A DNA stretch of 64,000 bases. Origin: Streptomyces sp. NBC_01439 (GTDB lineage Bacteria > Actinomycetota > Actinomycetes > Streptomycetales > Streptomycetaceae). Shown here in pieces: positions 6,365 to 15,818 of the stretch. Each line of letters begins with the position of its first letter. Position 1 is the first letter of the stretch. The translations under genes and the position numbers were made by a program. Where the stretch lies: assembly GCF_036227605.1 (NCBI RefSeq), contig NZ_CP109487.1, forward strand, positions 1,054,001 to 1,118,000. The letters run 5' to 3'. A model generated the notes under the pieces. It had not been told where the DNA came from, ran no database searches, and worked only from the letters and a program-made list of their open reading frames with translations.

Positions 6365-8764
6365 TCAGGCCGTATGCAGACGGAACCAGCGCTGTTGCCC
6401 CGGGGCCACGCTCGCTCTCCGGCCGCCCGGCAATACGAGGCACACGGGCCCGAACCGCGACGCGGGGACGCTGATCCCGAATCGGCCCGGCAGGAACCGG
6501 GCGCGGATGCCCCGATGCCCGCGGTAACAGAAAGTGAAGGTCGAGCGGGGTACCTCGCTCAGCGGAACGGGATCCACGCGGAGTCCGTCCGAGCAGGCCT
6601 CCAGCCCCACGACGACGCGCTCCACGAGGTCGAGGGTGCCGCCCATGGCACCGAGGTGGATGCCCTCGCCAGTCGTGCCGCCCTGAATGTCGGTGACATC
6701 GCCCAGCAGCGCCTCCTGGCAGAGCGGCCAGGCGTCCTGGCCGCTCAGACGGGCGAGGACCCAGCCGTGGACCAGGCTGCTGAGCGTCGAGCCGTGACTG
6801 GTGCGTGCGAGGTGGTACGAGACGGTCGCTCGCCAGGTGTCGTCGTCGAGGGCGTAGCCGAGCCGGGCGAAGATCTCGTAGAGCTCGGCGGGTCGGAAGA
6901 GGTAGCCGAGCATGAGGGTGTCGGCCTGTTTGGACGCCTGGTACCGGTTGACCGTGTCGCCCTCGGCTTCGAGGATGCGGTCGAGGCGGCGGATGTCGTG
7001 ATATCGGGAGCGGTAGGCGTCCCAGTCGAGTTCGGCCAGGTCGCCGTAGCCTTCGAACTGGCTGACGATCCCGCGGTGGAAGGGCACGTACAACCGGTCT
7101 GAGATCTCCTTCCACCGGTCGAGGTCACCGTTGTCGAGGCCCAGCTCCGCGGCCAGTTCCCTGCGACGGGCTGACGGCAGTCCGGCGTACAGCTCCAGGG
7201 CGCGGGCCAGCACCCACGCGGCGGTGACATTGGTGTAGGCGTTGTCGTCGATCCCGGGCGTGCTGGAGTCGGGGTAGGCGTCGTGGTATTCGTCGGGTCC
7301 GAGGACGCCCCGGATCCTGTATCGCCCTCGTGCGGGGTCGTACGCGGCTGCACTGGCCCAGTAGTGGGCGATGCTCAGCAGCAGTTCGGCACCGGGTCCC
7401 TGCATGAACCCGGTGTCGCCGGTGGTCTGACCGTAGCGCCAGACGTTCCACGCGATGGCCGATCCGACATGGCGCTGCAGATGCGAGTGGTCGGGCAGCC
7501 ATCTGCCGGAGCGCGGATTGAGGTGCAGCGTCTGCGTTTCCTCAGCTCCGGAACTGCCGCTCTGCCAAGGGAACATGGCCCCGGCGAAACCGGTGCGGCG
7601 CGCGGCGTCGCGGGCCGGTGACAGTCGGCGGTACCGGTACATCAGGCAGGAGCGCGCGACTTCCGGGAAGTGCAGGGTGACGTAGGGCAGGACGCAGACC
7701 TCGTCCCAGAAGACGTGCCCGCGGTAGGCCTCTCCGTGCAGGCCCCGGGCCGGGACCCCCACGTCGAGGTCGGCGGTGAACGGGGAGAGCGTTTGGAGGA
7801 GGTGGAAGGTGTGCAGGCGCAGGATCCGCCCTGTTTCACCGGGGACCTCCAGTTCCCCATCGGACCAAAGTCGTTCCCAGGCGGCCTGGTGGGTGGCGAG
7901 CAGTGCGGGAAAGCGCGGTGCGCGAGAGGCGTGGTCGACGGCACCCTGCAGTGGCTCTGTCGCGGGCCGGTCGAGCGACGTCCGCAGGGCAGCGGTCTTC
8001 AGCACCACGGCGGGCCTGCCTCGGGAGATCCGGAGGACGAGTGTCTGGACGGCGGACGTGGCGGTGCAGGACACGGCCACGGGGCTGGGGGGCCGCGACG
8101 AGACACGTACGGCAAGTCCTATCCGGATCCGCGACGAGGTCGTCGTACAGCCCAGCCATGCGACGCCTTCCGGCTCGACACCGACGTGGTGGCCAGTGAG
8201 ATGGCGGCCGTCGAGATCGCGGTAGCGCTCGACACCGGTATTCGTGATGTCTCCGTCGAGGACGGACTCGACTTCGACTGTGCCGGTCCAGCCGTAGGCG
8301 TGGAACACGGTGCGCTGCGCGGCCAGGTACGGGTCGCCCATGTGGACGAGCCGGGTGTGCGTGACACCCAGTCGGCGGCCGTGCGGGTCCTGGAAGAGCA
8401 TGCGGCGCGTGAGGGTGCCCCGACGCAGGTCGAGGGAGACCTTGCAATGGCGCAGGGTGGCGTCGTCGGGTGTCAGCCAGTCGCCCGGCGATCCGCCCTC
8501 CGGCAGACAGCGGTAGCGCAATGCCGTCCAGTCGGGGAGCCGGACCATGTCCTCGTTGGTGACCTGTGCGCCTGCCACGGTCGAGACGAGACGGTCGTAG
8601 CAGCCAGCGACGTAAGTCCCCGGGGAGTGGACGGTGTCGGCCTCGGTCTCCGGTGCCGATCCCCGCGTGGCGAACCGTCCGTTGCCGAGGGTGCACAGGC
8701 TCTCGACGACCCGTTCCGTCTTGGGGTCGTACCTGCCGAACTCCCAGGCCCAGGAGTTCGTCAT
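6365..8764 (-). CDS. Glycoside hydrolase family 65 protein (disaccharide phosphorylase type)
   Basis: Protein of 799 residues with an N-terminal beta-sandwich domain and a central (alpha/alpha)6 catalytic barrel. FWDEVCVLPY and LGPDEYHDAYPDS are GH65 signatures, and the Glu of GPDEYH (residue 492) is the expected general acid. Family members phosphorolyse trehalose, kojibiose or maltose to beta-glucose-1-phosphate. The adjacent overlapping HAD gene looks like the partner phosphoglucomutase. In M. tuberculosis the DosR-regulated OtsB1 (Rv2006) is a HAD-GH65 fusion, so the split pair here plausibly serves the same trehalose-linked role. The ATG overlaps the HAD stop (ATGA). Exact disaccharide is unknown. 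Confidence 0.88.
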   Translation of the reverse strand: MTNSWAWEFGRYDPKTERVVESLCTLGNGRFATRGSAPETEADTVHSPGTYVAGCYDRLVSTVAGAQVTNEDMVRLPDWTALRYRCLPEGGSPGDWLTPDDATLRHCKVSLDLRRGTLTRRMLFQDPHGRRLGVTHTRLVHMGDPYLAAQRTVFHAYGWTGTVEVESVLDGDITNTGVERYRDLDGRHLTGHHVGVEPEGVAWLGCTTTSSRIRIGLAVRVSSRPPSPVAVSCTATSAVQTLVLRISRGRPAVVLKTAALRTSLDRPATEPLQGAVDHASRAPRFPALLATHQAAWERLWSDGELEVPGETGRILRLHTFHLLQTLSPFTADLDVGVPARGLHGEAYRGHVFWDEVCVLPYVTLHFPEVARSCLMYRYRRLSPARDAARRTGFAGAMFPWQSGSSGAEETQTLHLNPRSGRWLPDHSHLQRHVGSAIAWNVWRYGQTTGDTGFMQGPGAELLLSIAHYWASAAAYDPARGRYRIRGVLGPDEYHDAYPDSSTPGIDDNAYTNVTAAWVLARALELYAGLPSARRRELAAELGLDNGDLDRWKEISDRLYVPFHRGIVSQFEGYGDLAELDWDAYRSRYHDIRRLDRILEAEGDTVNRYQASKQADTLMLGYLFRPAELYEIFARLGYALDDDTWRATVSYHLARTSHGSTLSSLVHGWVLARLSGQDAWPLCQEALLGDVTDIQGGTTGEGIHLGAMGGTLDLVERVVVGLEACSDGLRVDPVPLSEVPRSTFTFCYRGHRGIRARFLPGRFGISVPASRFGPVCLVLPGGRRASVAPGQQRWFRLHTA

Positions 8765-9513
8765 GGCGCCTGCCCGCGAAGTACGGCGGGCAGAGCAGCC
8801 AGGTCGGCCAGCACGAGGTTCGCGCCTCCTACGCGCAGAGCGTCGGCCCTGTGCGCATCGGGCGACCTGTCGATGCCGACGACCAGGCCGAAACTCCCCC
8901 GGCTGCCGGCCTCCACCCCGGCAATCGCGTCCTCCACGACCGCCGTGTCCTCGGGGACGCTGCCCAGACGGGCGGCCGCTTCGAGGAAGAGCGCGGGATC
9001 GGGCTTGCCGGCCAGGCCGAGTCGTGCCGCGTCCTCGCCGTCCACCAGAGCGTCGAAGAGGCTCGCGAGGGCTGCGGACTTCAGCAGCGCGGCGGCGTGC
9101 CGGGACGAGGACACCGCCGCGTACCGCACGCCTTGGGCCTTCAGTTCGTTGAGGGCCGGGTGGACATCGGAGAACGCCTCCACCGCACGGGAGCGGAGGT
9201 TCTGAGTGAAGATCTGCTCCTTCAGCGCGGCGACCGCCCGGACTGTGCCGCAGCCAGGCGTGTCCCCGCGCTCGCCCGGCGGCAGATCGATCCCCCGGGC
9301 GCCCAGGAAGGCGCGGGCCCCGTCGACACGGGATTTTCCGTCGACCAGATCCCGGTATTCACGATCGGCGTCGAAGGGCTGCTGCGTCGCGCCGTCCGCG
9401 GCCCAGACCTCCAGGCAGTCGTCGAAGGCGGTCTTCCAAGCGGCCGCGTGGAGCACCGCGGAATCGAGCAGGACGCCGTCGGTGTCGAAGACGACGGCCC
9501 GGATCGGCCTCAC
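8761..9513 (-). CDS. HAD-family beta-phosphoglucomutase-like hydrolase
   Basis: Protein of 250 residues starting at a GTG that overlaps the preceding stop (GTGA). Motif I is FDTDGVLLDS (nucleophile Asp10, acid/base Asp12), followed by a helical cap, VSSSRH (motif II Ser) and VVEDAIAGVEAGSRGSFGLVVGID (motif IV). This pattern fits beta-phosphoglucomutases and related sugar-phosphate phosphatases. Position between XRE-PPOX and GH65 suggests it converts beta-glucose-1-phosphate released by the phosphorylase to glucose-6-phosphate. Many earlier in-frame starts exist but lie inside the upstream gene and lack conservation. Confidence 0.88.
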   Translation of the reverse strand: MRPIRAVVFDTDGVLLDSAVLHAAAWKTAFDDCLEVWAADGATQQPFDADREYRDLVDGKSRVDGARAFLGARGIDLPPGERGDTPGCGTVRAVAALKEQIFTQNLRSRAVEAFSDVHPALNELKAQGVRYAAVSSSRHAAALLKSAALASLFDALVDGEDAARLGLAGKPDPALFLEAAARLGSVPEDTAVVEDAIAGVEAGSRGSFGLVVGIDRSPDAHRADALRVGGANLVLADLAALPAVLRGQAP

Positions 9514-10181
9514 CGACGGGCCACGCGCCGGCCGGTGACCCGGACGGGGTTGATCGACATCCAGTGCGTACGGTGGCCGCCCGCCCAGGGCAGGGAACGT
9601 GCGAGGGCGTCCAGGCGTTGCAGGGCGTCGCCGTCGGTGACCCCGGCGACTTCGCCGACGGCCATCACGCTCCAGCCCTGCTTCATCGCGTCGTCGATGT
9701 GGTCGACTTCGAAGGCCACCTCGGTGCCGGCGGCGCCGGCGAGCAGCGCCTCGCCGGAGGTCCGGAAGGCGATGTCGCCCCCGGCGACGACGTAGTTGAC
9801 CGGGAAGATGGCGGGTCCTTCGGCGGTGAAGAGTGCGACGCGGCCGATGCCATGGGTCGAGAGCAGCCGACGGCACTCCGCCTCGCCGAGCTCCACGAGT
9901 TCGGAGTCCAGCCAGGCACTCCCGCGGCCCGGCGGTTGATCGGTGGTGGCGCCGGTCAGTTCGGCGACGGTCGTCCCCAGCGCGTCGGCGAGCCGTACCA
10001 GCGAACCGCTGCCGGGGTTGGCGGCCCTCTCCTCCAGGTAGGCGATGTACGAGGCGTCCGCCCCGCAGCGATCGCCCACCTGCTCGCGGGTGAGACCGAG
10101 CTGTGCGCGCCGGGCGGCGATGCGCCGGCCCAGGTCGGTGTGTCCGACTTCCTGTGCGGGCTTCGGTGCCGTGCTGGGCAT
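9510..10181 (-). CDS. XRE-type helix-turn-helix fused to pyridoxamine-phosphate-oxidase-like domain
   Basis: Protein of 223 residues. The N-terminal HTH (about 17-72) reads LGRRIAARRAQLGLTREQVG and continues as a cro/C1-type domain; the C-terminal PPOX split-barrel (about 90-218) includes FPVNYVVAGGDIAFRTSGEALL. Such fusions are common in actinobacteria; the barrel probably binds FMN, F420 or haem and could make DNA binding redox-responsive. The gene starts 5 bases after the ADH stop and overlaps the HAD gene. A second PPOX copy, cut by the window end, lies at 63.7 kb beside a HAD remnant. Confidence 0.85.
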   Translation of the reverse strand: MPSTAPKPAQEVGHTDLGRRIAARRAQLGLTREQVGDRCGADASYIAYLEERAANPGSGSLVRLADALGTTVAELTGATTDQPPGRGSAWLDSELVELGEAECRRLLSTHGIGRVALFTAEGPAIFPVNYVVAGGDIAFRTSGEALLAGAAGTEVAFEVDHIDDAMKQGWSVMAVGEVAGVTDGDALQRLDALARSLPWAGGHRTHWMSINPVRVTGRRVARR

Positions 10182-10186
10182 GACGG

Positions 10187-11263
10187 TCACTTCCCCGGGG
10201 TCTGCGCGGTCAGGGTGTTGTGCTGGGGGCCGCCCAGCGCCACCTTCAGGGCTCCGGTCTCGGCTGCCCGGGAGAAGACGTCGTACGCCTCCTCCATCTG
10301 CCCGAGCTCGAAGCGATGAGTGATCAGCGAGGCCGCGGGGAGACGGCCGGCGGCCATCATCTTCAGCAGCATCGGTGTCGAGTAGGTGTCGACGAGGCCG
10401 GTGGTGAGGGTGACGTCCTTGATCCAGAGGTCTTCGAGGTGGAGGGTCGCCGGCTTGCCGTGGACGCCGATGTTGGCGACGTGGCCACCGGGGCGGACCA
10501 TCCGCGTGCACATCTCGAAGGCTTCCGGCACGCCGACCGCCTCCATGACGACGTCGGCGCCGAGCCCGTCGGTCAGGTCCTCCACCAGCCGCTCGGGCTG
10601 CTCGTCCGCACGTGCCGTCGCGTCCGCGCCCAGTTCGCGGGCGGCGGCCAGCCGGGAGTCGGCGAGGTCGACGGCAATGATCCGGCCGGGGCTGTAGAGC
10701 CGGGCGGTGGCGATGGCGGCCAGGCCGATGGGGCCGACACCGACCACGACCACCGTGTCGCCGGGCTGCACCTTGCCGTTCAGGACGCCCACCTCGTAGG
10801 AGGTGGGGAAGATGTCGGCGAGCAGCACGGCGTCATAGCTGTCGACGGCGCTGGGCAGCGGGTGGACGGAGAGGTCTGCGAAGGGGACGCGGACGTACTC
10901 GGCCTGCGTGCCGTCGATGGTGTGGCCCAGGACCCAGCCGCCGCCTCCGCGGCACTGGCCGTAGTGGCCTTCCCGGCAGAACCGACAGCGGCCGCAGGAG
11001 GAGATGCAGGAGATCAGCACCCGGTCGCCGGGGCGGACGCTGCGGACGTCGCCACCGGTCTCGACGACGGTGCCCACCGCTTCGTGACCCAGGATCCGGC
11101 CCGGGGTCACCTCGGGTACGTCGCCCTTGATGATGTGCAGGTCGGTACCGCAAATGGTGACCGCGTCGACGCGGACCACCGCATCGGCGGCGTCCTTGAT
11201 GCTCGGGTCCGGAACGTCCTGCCAGGAGGTCTGTCCGGGCCCGTGGAAGACGAGTGCCTTCAT
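10187..11263 (-). CDS. Zinc-dependent alcohol dehydrogenase (MDR superfamily)
   Basis: Protein of 358 residues. Catalytic zinc ligands appear as Cys38 (ICGTDLH) and GHEAVG (His60-Glu61). The structural-zinc lobe is CISSCGRCRFCREGHYGQC, and the NAD-binding motif is VVVVGVGPIGLAAIATARL. It resembles Zn-dependent dehydrogenases that reduce acetaldehyde or oxidise small alcohols, a plausible NADH outlet under low oxygen. It is first in the operon with XRE-PPOX, HAD and GH65. The start follows AAGGGAAGGGCGGCATC and is preceded by two operator-type boxes 73-109 bp upstream. Confidence 0.9.
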   Translation of the reverse strand: MKALVFHGPGQTSWQDVPDPSIKDAADAVVRVDAVTICGTDLHIIKGDVPEVTPGRILGHEAVGTVVETGGDVRSVRPGDRVLISCISSCGRCRFCREGHYGQCRGGGGWVLGHTIDGTQAEYVRVPFADLSVHPLPSAVDSYDAVLLADIFPTSYEVGVLNGKVQPGDTVVVVGVGPIGLAAIATARLYSPGRIIAVDLADSRLAAARELGADATARADEQPERLVEDLTDGLGADVVMEAVGVPEAFEMCTRMVRPGGHVANIGVHGKPATLHLEDLWIKDVTLTTGLVDTYSTPMLLKMMAAGRLPAASLITHRFELGQMEEAYDVFSRAAETGALKVALGGPQHNTLTAQTPGK

Positions 11264-11335
11264 GATGCCGCCCTTCCCTTCCCATCTCGTCAGGTGTCGG
11301 TACCTCCAGCCTGACTTCTTGGGCGGCAGCGTGCA

Positions 11336-11372
11336 CGGGCCGGACGGCCCCGCATCGGGGCCGGTCGGGCCC
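11336..11372. promoter_or_regulatory. Tandem DosR/OsdR-type boxes before ADH operon
   Basis: CGGGCCGGACGGCCCC (11336-11351) and GGGGCCGGTCGGGCCC (11357-11372) have centres 21 bp apart. The nearer one is 72 bp before the ADH ATG on the minus strand. A third, weak candidate follows at 11379-11394. No other gene start is near. Confidence 0.7.
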
Positions 11373-11553
11373 ATGCCGAGGGCCGTGCGGGATGGGCGAA
11401 GCCGCCGGGGCTTACCCCGACCGGTGCTCCGCCGGCGTCACCGAGACCGTTCGCCCTGCCGGCCCGGTCTTCCGGTGAAGGGCGTCGGCAACCCGGCCGA
11501 GGTCCCGACAGGCGTGCGCGAAACAACCCGCACTCGGCACGTCCGCCCGGAGA

Positions 11554-12003
11554 TCATTCGACGGGTACGTCAGGCCGGATGATCGTCACCGGGCAGGAGG
11601 CATGGAGCGCCACCTGAACACTCACGGAACCGAGCAGGGCCCTGCGGAAGCCGCCCCGGCCCCGGCTGCCCACGACCAGCATGTCGGCGCCCTCGGCTGC
11701 ATCCACCAGGACCTCGGTCGCATTGCCTCGCACCAGGCGCTGGTGCACCAGTGACCCGCCCTCCTCGCCGAGGACCGTACGGACCTCCTCGACCAGGCCT
11801 CGCTCGGCCTCCTCCTCGTCGAACACGGTGTCCACCGCGGGGGCCGACCACGAAGCGGCACCGGGCACGTCCCACGCCGCGACGGCCTCCACCTTCCCGC
11901 CCACGAGGCCTGCGTACCGGACCGCCCAACGAAGCGCGGCCCGGGAGGACGGCGAACCGTCGACTCCCACCACGATCTTTGGAGCCCCATCCTGCCTGTC
12001 CAT
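11554..12003 (-). CDS. Universal stress protein, single domain
   Basis: Protein of 149 residues comprising one Usp domain, unlike the tandem-domain USPs elsewhere in the window. The ATP-binding motif is intact: [15 protein letters not shown] (G-2x-G-9x-GS). The N-terminus [20 protein letters not shown] is canonical. It probably forms homodimers. The gene is divergent from the beta-CASP nuclease gene and shares a promoter region with tandem boxes. An alternative ATG nine codons upstream is possible, but the chosen ATG fits the conserved N-terminus better. Confidence 0.88.
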   Translation of the reverse strand: MDRQDGAPKIVVGVDGSPSSRAALRWAVRYAGLVGGKVEAVAAWDVPGAASWSAPAVDTVFDEEEAERGLVEEVRTVLGEEGGSLVHQRLVRGNATEVLVDAAEGADMLVVGSRGRGGFRRALLGSVSVQVALHASCPVTIIRPDVPVE

Positions 12004-12098
12004 CGCGTTCACCTTCCGACGCCGGTACATCCACAGTCTCCGAACCCCACGCACACCGCCACGCGACACGGCGGAACGTCACCGGCAGGCCGCACGTA

Positions 12099-12136
12099 TG
12101 GGCCGGACGGCCCTCAGCCGGAGGCCTGCCGGGCCC
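12099..12136. promoter_or_regulatory. DosR/OsdR-type boxes in divergent promoter
   Basis: TGGGCCGGACGGCCCT (12099-12114) is strong and GAGGCCTGCCGGGCCC (12121-12136) moderate; centres are 22 bp apart. They sit between the USP (95 bp away) and the beta-CASP gene (70 bp away), so they could serve both. Confidence 0.6.
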
Positions 12137-12206
12137 CTCCCGGCGGCGGGGTCCAAAGTGGATGGTGAAGGCCACGGCCGGACCCTGACCCGAAGGAGGG
12201 CTGGTC

Positions 12207-13635
12207 ATGACGGAGTCGGCCCTGAGCACCCCTGCCGCCCCGACCCCACGCCCTGCCCTGCTCCGGTTTCTGGGTGGTGTGCGGACGGTCACCGGCAGCA
12301 AGTTCCTGGTCGAAAGCGACCACGCCAGGGTCCTCGTCGACTGCGGGCTCTTCCAGGGTTTCGCGGACCTGCGACGGCGCAATTGGCAGAAGCTCGCCTG
12401 CGACGCCAAGGACATCCACGCGGTCGTCGTCACCCACGCGCACCTCGACCACTGCGGCTACCTTCCCCGCCTGGTCCGGCACGGCTTCCGCGGCCCGATC
12501 CTGACCAGCGCCCACACGGCCCGTCTCGCCGAGATCGTCCTCCGCGACAGCGCCCGGCTCCAGATGGAAGCGGCCCAGCACGCCAACGACCACGGCTGGT
12601 CCAAGCACCAGCCCGCCAAGCCCCTCTACGACGACAACGACGTCGACCAGACCGTGAAGTTCTTCGACCCTGTGGAGACGGGAGCCGAGGTCGAGATCAT
12701 GGGCGGCACCCTGCTGAGGCTCACCACGGCGGCCACATCCTCGGCTCCACATGGGCCCACCTCACCCTGGAGGACGGCCACACCCTCGCGGTCAGCGGAG
12801 ACCTCGGCCGCCCCGGCCCCCCCTCCTGCTGCCGCCGGAACCGTTCTCCGGCGCCGACGTCCTTCTCATGGAATCCACCTACGGCGACCGCAGCCACGAC
12901 AGCGCAACGGCTCAGCGGGAGTTCGGCGCCGTCATCTCCCGAGCGCTCTCGCGCGGTGGCACCGTCGTCATCCCCGCCTTCGCCATCGACCGAACCGAGG
13001 TCGTCCTGCACGAGCTCGCCGGCTTGCGGCGCGACGGCACGCTCCCCCGACACGTCCCCGTCTACGTCGACAGCCCCATGGCACTCGCCGCCCTCGACGT
13101 CTACCGCGAAGCCCTGCGCAGCCATTCCCCCGAGCTGCGGCCCGAGGCCCTCGCCCAGGGCGAGGCCGCCATCAGCCCGGACCCCTTCCTGGCCGCCCGC
13201 AGCGTCCAGGAATCCATCGACATCAACAACAGCACCGGCCCCGCGGTCATCGTCTCCTCGGCCGGCATGGCAACCGGCGGGCGGGTCCTGCACCACTTGC
13301 ACCGGATCCTGCCCGACCCCCGCAACGCGGTCGTCATCGTCGGGTTCGCCGCCGCCGGCACCCGCGCCCGCGACCTCGTCGACGGCGCCCGGACCCTCAA
13401 AATGTTCGGCGAGTACGTGCCCGTCCGCGCCGAAGTCGCCGACGTACCGCACTTCTCCGCCCACGCCGACGCCGGCCAGATCATCGACTGGCTGCGCAAC
13501 GCCCCCGCCCCGCACACCACCTACCTCGTCCACGGGGAGGAGTCGGCGGCGGAAACCCTGCGCGACCGCATCGACCGCGAACTGGGCTGGACGGCTGTCG
13601 TACCCCGCTCGGGAGAGGGCGTCCTCGTGCGGTGA
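12207..13635 (+). pseudogene. Beta-CASP metallo-beta-lactamase RNA-processing protein, frameshifted twice
   Basis: The combined frames encode a CPSF/YsaG-type nuclease: [12 protein letters not shown] (His77, His79, Asp81, His82), [52 protein letters not shown] and HFSAHAD, all in the right order. Two single-base losses interrupt it. Near 12722, CTCACCACGG should be CTCCACCACGG; near 12828, a run of seven C should be eight. Each piece is otherwise well conserved. The result is either a recently broken gene or sequencing error in GC-rich homopolymers. If intact (about 476 residues) it would be a zinc-dependent RNA or DNA nuclease, suggesting hypoxic control of RNA turnover. Confidence 0.8.
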
Positions 13636-13637
13636 CC

Positions 13638-13653
13638 GGGACCGGTCGGCCCT
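13638..13653. promoter_or_regulatory. DosR/OsdR-type box before CBS gene
   Basis: GGGACCGGTCGGCCCT is one of the best matches in the window. It starts 2 bp after the beta-CASP stop and lies 78 bp before an upstream in-frame ATG (13732), or 177 bp before the conserved CBS start. No clear partner box is seen. Confidence 0.65.
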
Positions 13654-13830
13654 CGGGATGTGTACCGCCAGGCCCTCCCGAAGCCCGTACCGCAGCAGTC
13701 AACCTGAGGGGGAAAGGGCTGGAGGCACGGCATGAACACGGTGTGGAGTCCGCTGGGGAAGGGGTCGCCGAGAGCCGCGCCTCCGCCTTCCCGACTTCCC
13801 CGCCCGCCCGCCCGCGACGAGGACGCTGCC

Positions 13831-14485
13831 ATGACCTCAACTCCGTACACCGTCAACGACGTCATGACCAAGAAGGTCATCGCCTTCAGCCCCGACGCCG
13901 GATTCAAGGAGATCGCCACCGCCATGGAACGGTGGAAGGTGAGCGCCGCCCCCGTGGTCGAAGGCGAAGGCCACGTCGTCGGCGTCGTCTCCGAGGCCGA
14001 CCTCCTCCCGAAGGAGGAGTTCCACGACCACCGTCCCGGCATGATCGAACAGACGCGCCACCTCGGCGACACCGCAAAGGCGGGCTCACTCAGGGCCGAA
14101 GAGCTGATGACCACCCCGGCCATCACCATCCATCCTGACGCCACGCTCCCCCAGGCGGCCCGCCTCATGGCCGAACGCCACGTGAAGCGGGCTCCCGGTC
14201 GTCGACGCGGACGGCAACCTGAAGGGCATCGTCAGCCGCGCCGACCTCCTCAAGGTCTTCCTGCGCTCTGACGACGCACTCACCGAGGAGATCAGGCGCG
14301 ACGTGGTGCACCCCCTCTTCCCCGTCTCCCACAACCATGTCCAGGTCACGGTCTCCCAAGGTGTTGTCACCCTGACCGGACAGGTACGGGACACCGGCCT
14401 GATCCCGGTGGCAGCACGCCTCGCCCAGGCCGTGGAGGGCGTCGTCGACGTGCGCTGTCGGCTCGAACTCGTGCACCCGGCTTGA
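13831..14485 (+). pseudogene. CBS-pair / BON domain protein with a single-base frameshift
   Basis: CBS1 ([23 protein letters not shown]) and most of CBS2 are in one frame; after HVKR the frame shifts because AAGCGGGCTCCC carries one extra G near 14190. In the +1-corrected frame the protein continues LPVVDADGNLKGIVSRADLL and ends with a normal BON domain (VHPLFP to RLELVHPA), about 217 residues. The closest relative is the CBS protein at 46.4 kb. An in-frame ATG at 13732 preceded by GGAGG would add 33 residues and fits the operator spacing. Two more frameshifts lie in the gene just upstream, so sequence error should be considered. Confidence 0.78.
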
Positions 14486-15139
14486 GCGCCTTTCGGGCGG
14501 GCTCGGCATCCCGCGATCGGCTCAGCGTCCGGTTCGCGCCGCCTCAACAGCGCACGGGCCGCTGCGATCCCGGGCATCCCGGGCGTGGCCCGGCGACCAT
14601 CTCGACCTCCTGACGGACCACCACACACCGGTCGGGTTCTCCGACCGCATGGACGCGGTCACCCGATTCCGCAACGAGGGCACTCCCTTGGGACATCCGG
14701 TTACCCCAGAGCCGTAGGCCTCCCGTGCTCACACGGCACGCCGTGACCGCCTGCCGGGGAGAACCGGACACGCGAGGCTCTTGTCACCTGTTCACAAGAC
14801 AGGCCACGTACACACGCGCGTACTTCAGCGATGGATCGGACGTCTCGGGCGGATCCACCGACGACGTCGAAGGAGACGGCCGCGCAGCTGCTGCCGCCAC
14901 TGCCCTTTGCAGGCAGGGCGACCCGACGCAACCCGAGACCGAATCTAACTACTCGTCAGTAAAGTCAGCAAAAGGTCAGCAATCGTCCGACCGAAGTTGA
15001 CTACAGCCTGCAACACGTGAGGCTCGGCGACCGACACTGGAGGCCGGCAGCCCACGTCCGGCAGCCTTCATCCCGAAGCCGAAAGCGGAGGATCGGTCCC
15101 GAGTGGCGCATCTAGCCCCGGTCCGCACAAATGAGCAGG
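14486..15139. other. Gene-poor region, no supported feature
   Basis: About 650 bp with no open frame that has recognisable protein motifs or paralogues in the window. From about 14750 the base composition becomes less GC-rich (for example AATCTAACTACTCGTCAG near 14943), unlike the flanking coding DNA. No operator-type box, tRNA or clear terminator was found. It borders the recombinase and pirin fragments and may be the edge of an old insertion. Confidence 0.4.
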
Positions 15140-15320
15140 TCAACGCACCCTTCCCCTGGCTTTCAGATGCGCCGACGGGAGCTCGGGGGCCGGAATCGGA
15201 GGGCCGTCGTAGCCCTTGACCTCGCCGAATCGAGTCCCGTTCATCCAGTCTTCCCGGGCCTTCGCGATATCATCGTGTGACCGTCCGATCCAGTTCCAGG
15301 ACATGGCGATCCTCGAGAGA
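15140..15320 (-). pseudogene. Pirin C-terminal fragment
   Basis: The minus strand encodes SWNWIGRSHDDIAKAREDWM followed by NGTRFGEVKGYDG and PIPAPELPSAHLKARGR before a stop. This matches the C-terminal end of pirin-family proteins (WNFVGRTHEEI...MNGTRFG-EV-GY-G...PAPALP). The N-terminal two thirds of pirin, including the metal-binding cupin, is absent. Upstream in the same frame the sequence changes to a recombinase-like segment, so this is a broken gene tail rather than a functional protein. Confidence 0.7.
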
Positions 15321-15400
15321 TCCGCCACCTGCAGGCCCATCCCCAACGACGCCGACAGGGAAAGGCCAGCGATCCACAGCCAAGATGAAGATCCATAAAG

Positions 15401-15540
15401 GCCCTCAGCCACCGGCATCACGTGCGCGTACGTCTCGTGGGTGACACGCGGATCCCGGCGCCCGAGCCACTCGGCCCATGTCCGGTACCGGTACGCCCTC
15501 GGACAGTCCAGCTGAGGCCAAGAAGTGGCGCAGGCGCTAC
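15401..15540 (-). pseudogene. Tyrosine recombinase (integrase) C-terminal fragment
   Basis: On the minus strand, RLRHFLAS (15513-15536) is the conserved RHxxA-type box. In another frame shortly after, EWLGRRDPRVTHETYAHVMP matches the end of phage-type integrases, including the catalytic Tyr in ETYAHVMP. A stop codon just before RLRHF and the frame change show it is degenerate. It implies past integration of a mobile element at or near this position. The rest of the element is not visible in the window. Confidence 0.65.
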
Positions 15541-15818
15541 GGGGAGAGCGCCTCGTGATCCCCGTGCTCTGCTTGGCTTGCGCCTCAGGCGGTCGACGAG
15601 CGAGCCTGCAGGGTCTGCCCCACGAGGAACTCGACGCGATGGGCCACTCGGGTTCATTGCGATCCGGAGTGACTCCCATTATCACGCGCGGACGCGCCAA
15701 AAACCACGCGCGCCACCGCCCGGGTGTGCAGGAAACGATGATCGAGGCTTCCTGCCCACGCCCACAGCCGACGGATCGCCCACAGTGGCAGCAACCGACC
15801 GGAACCGGAGGTACCGCC

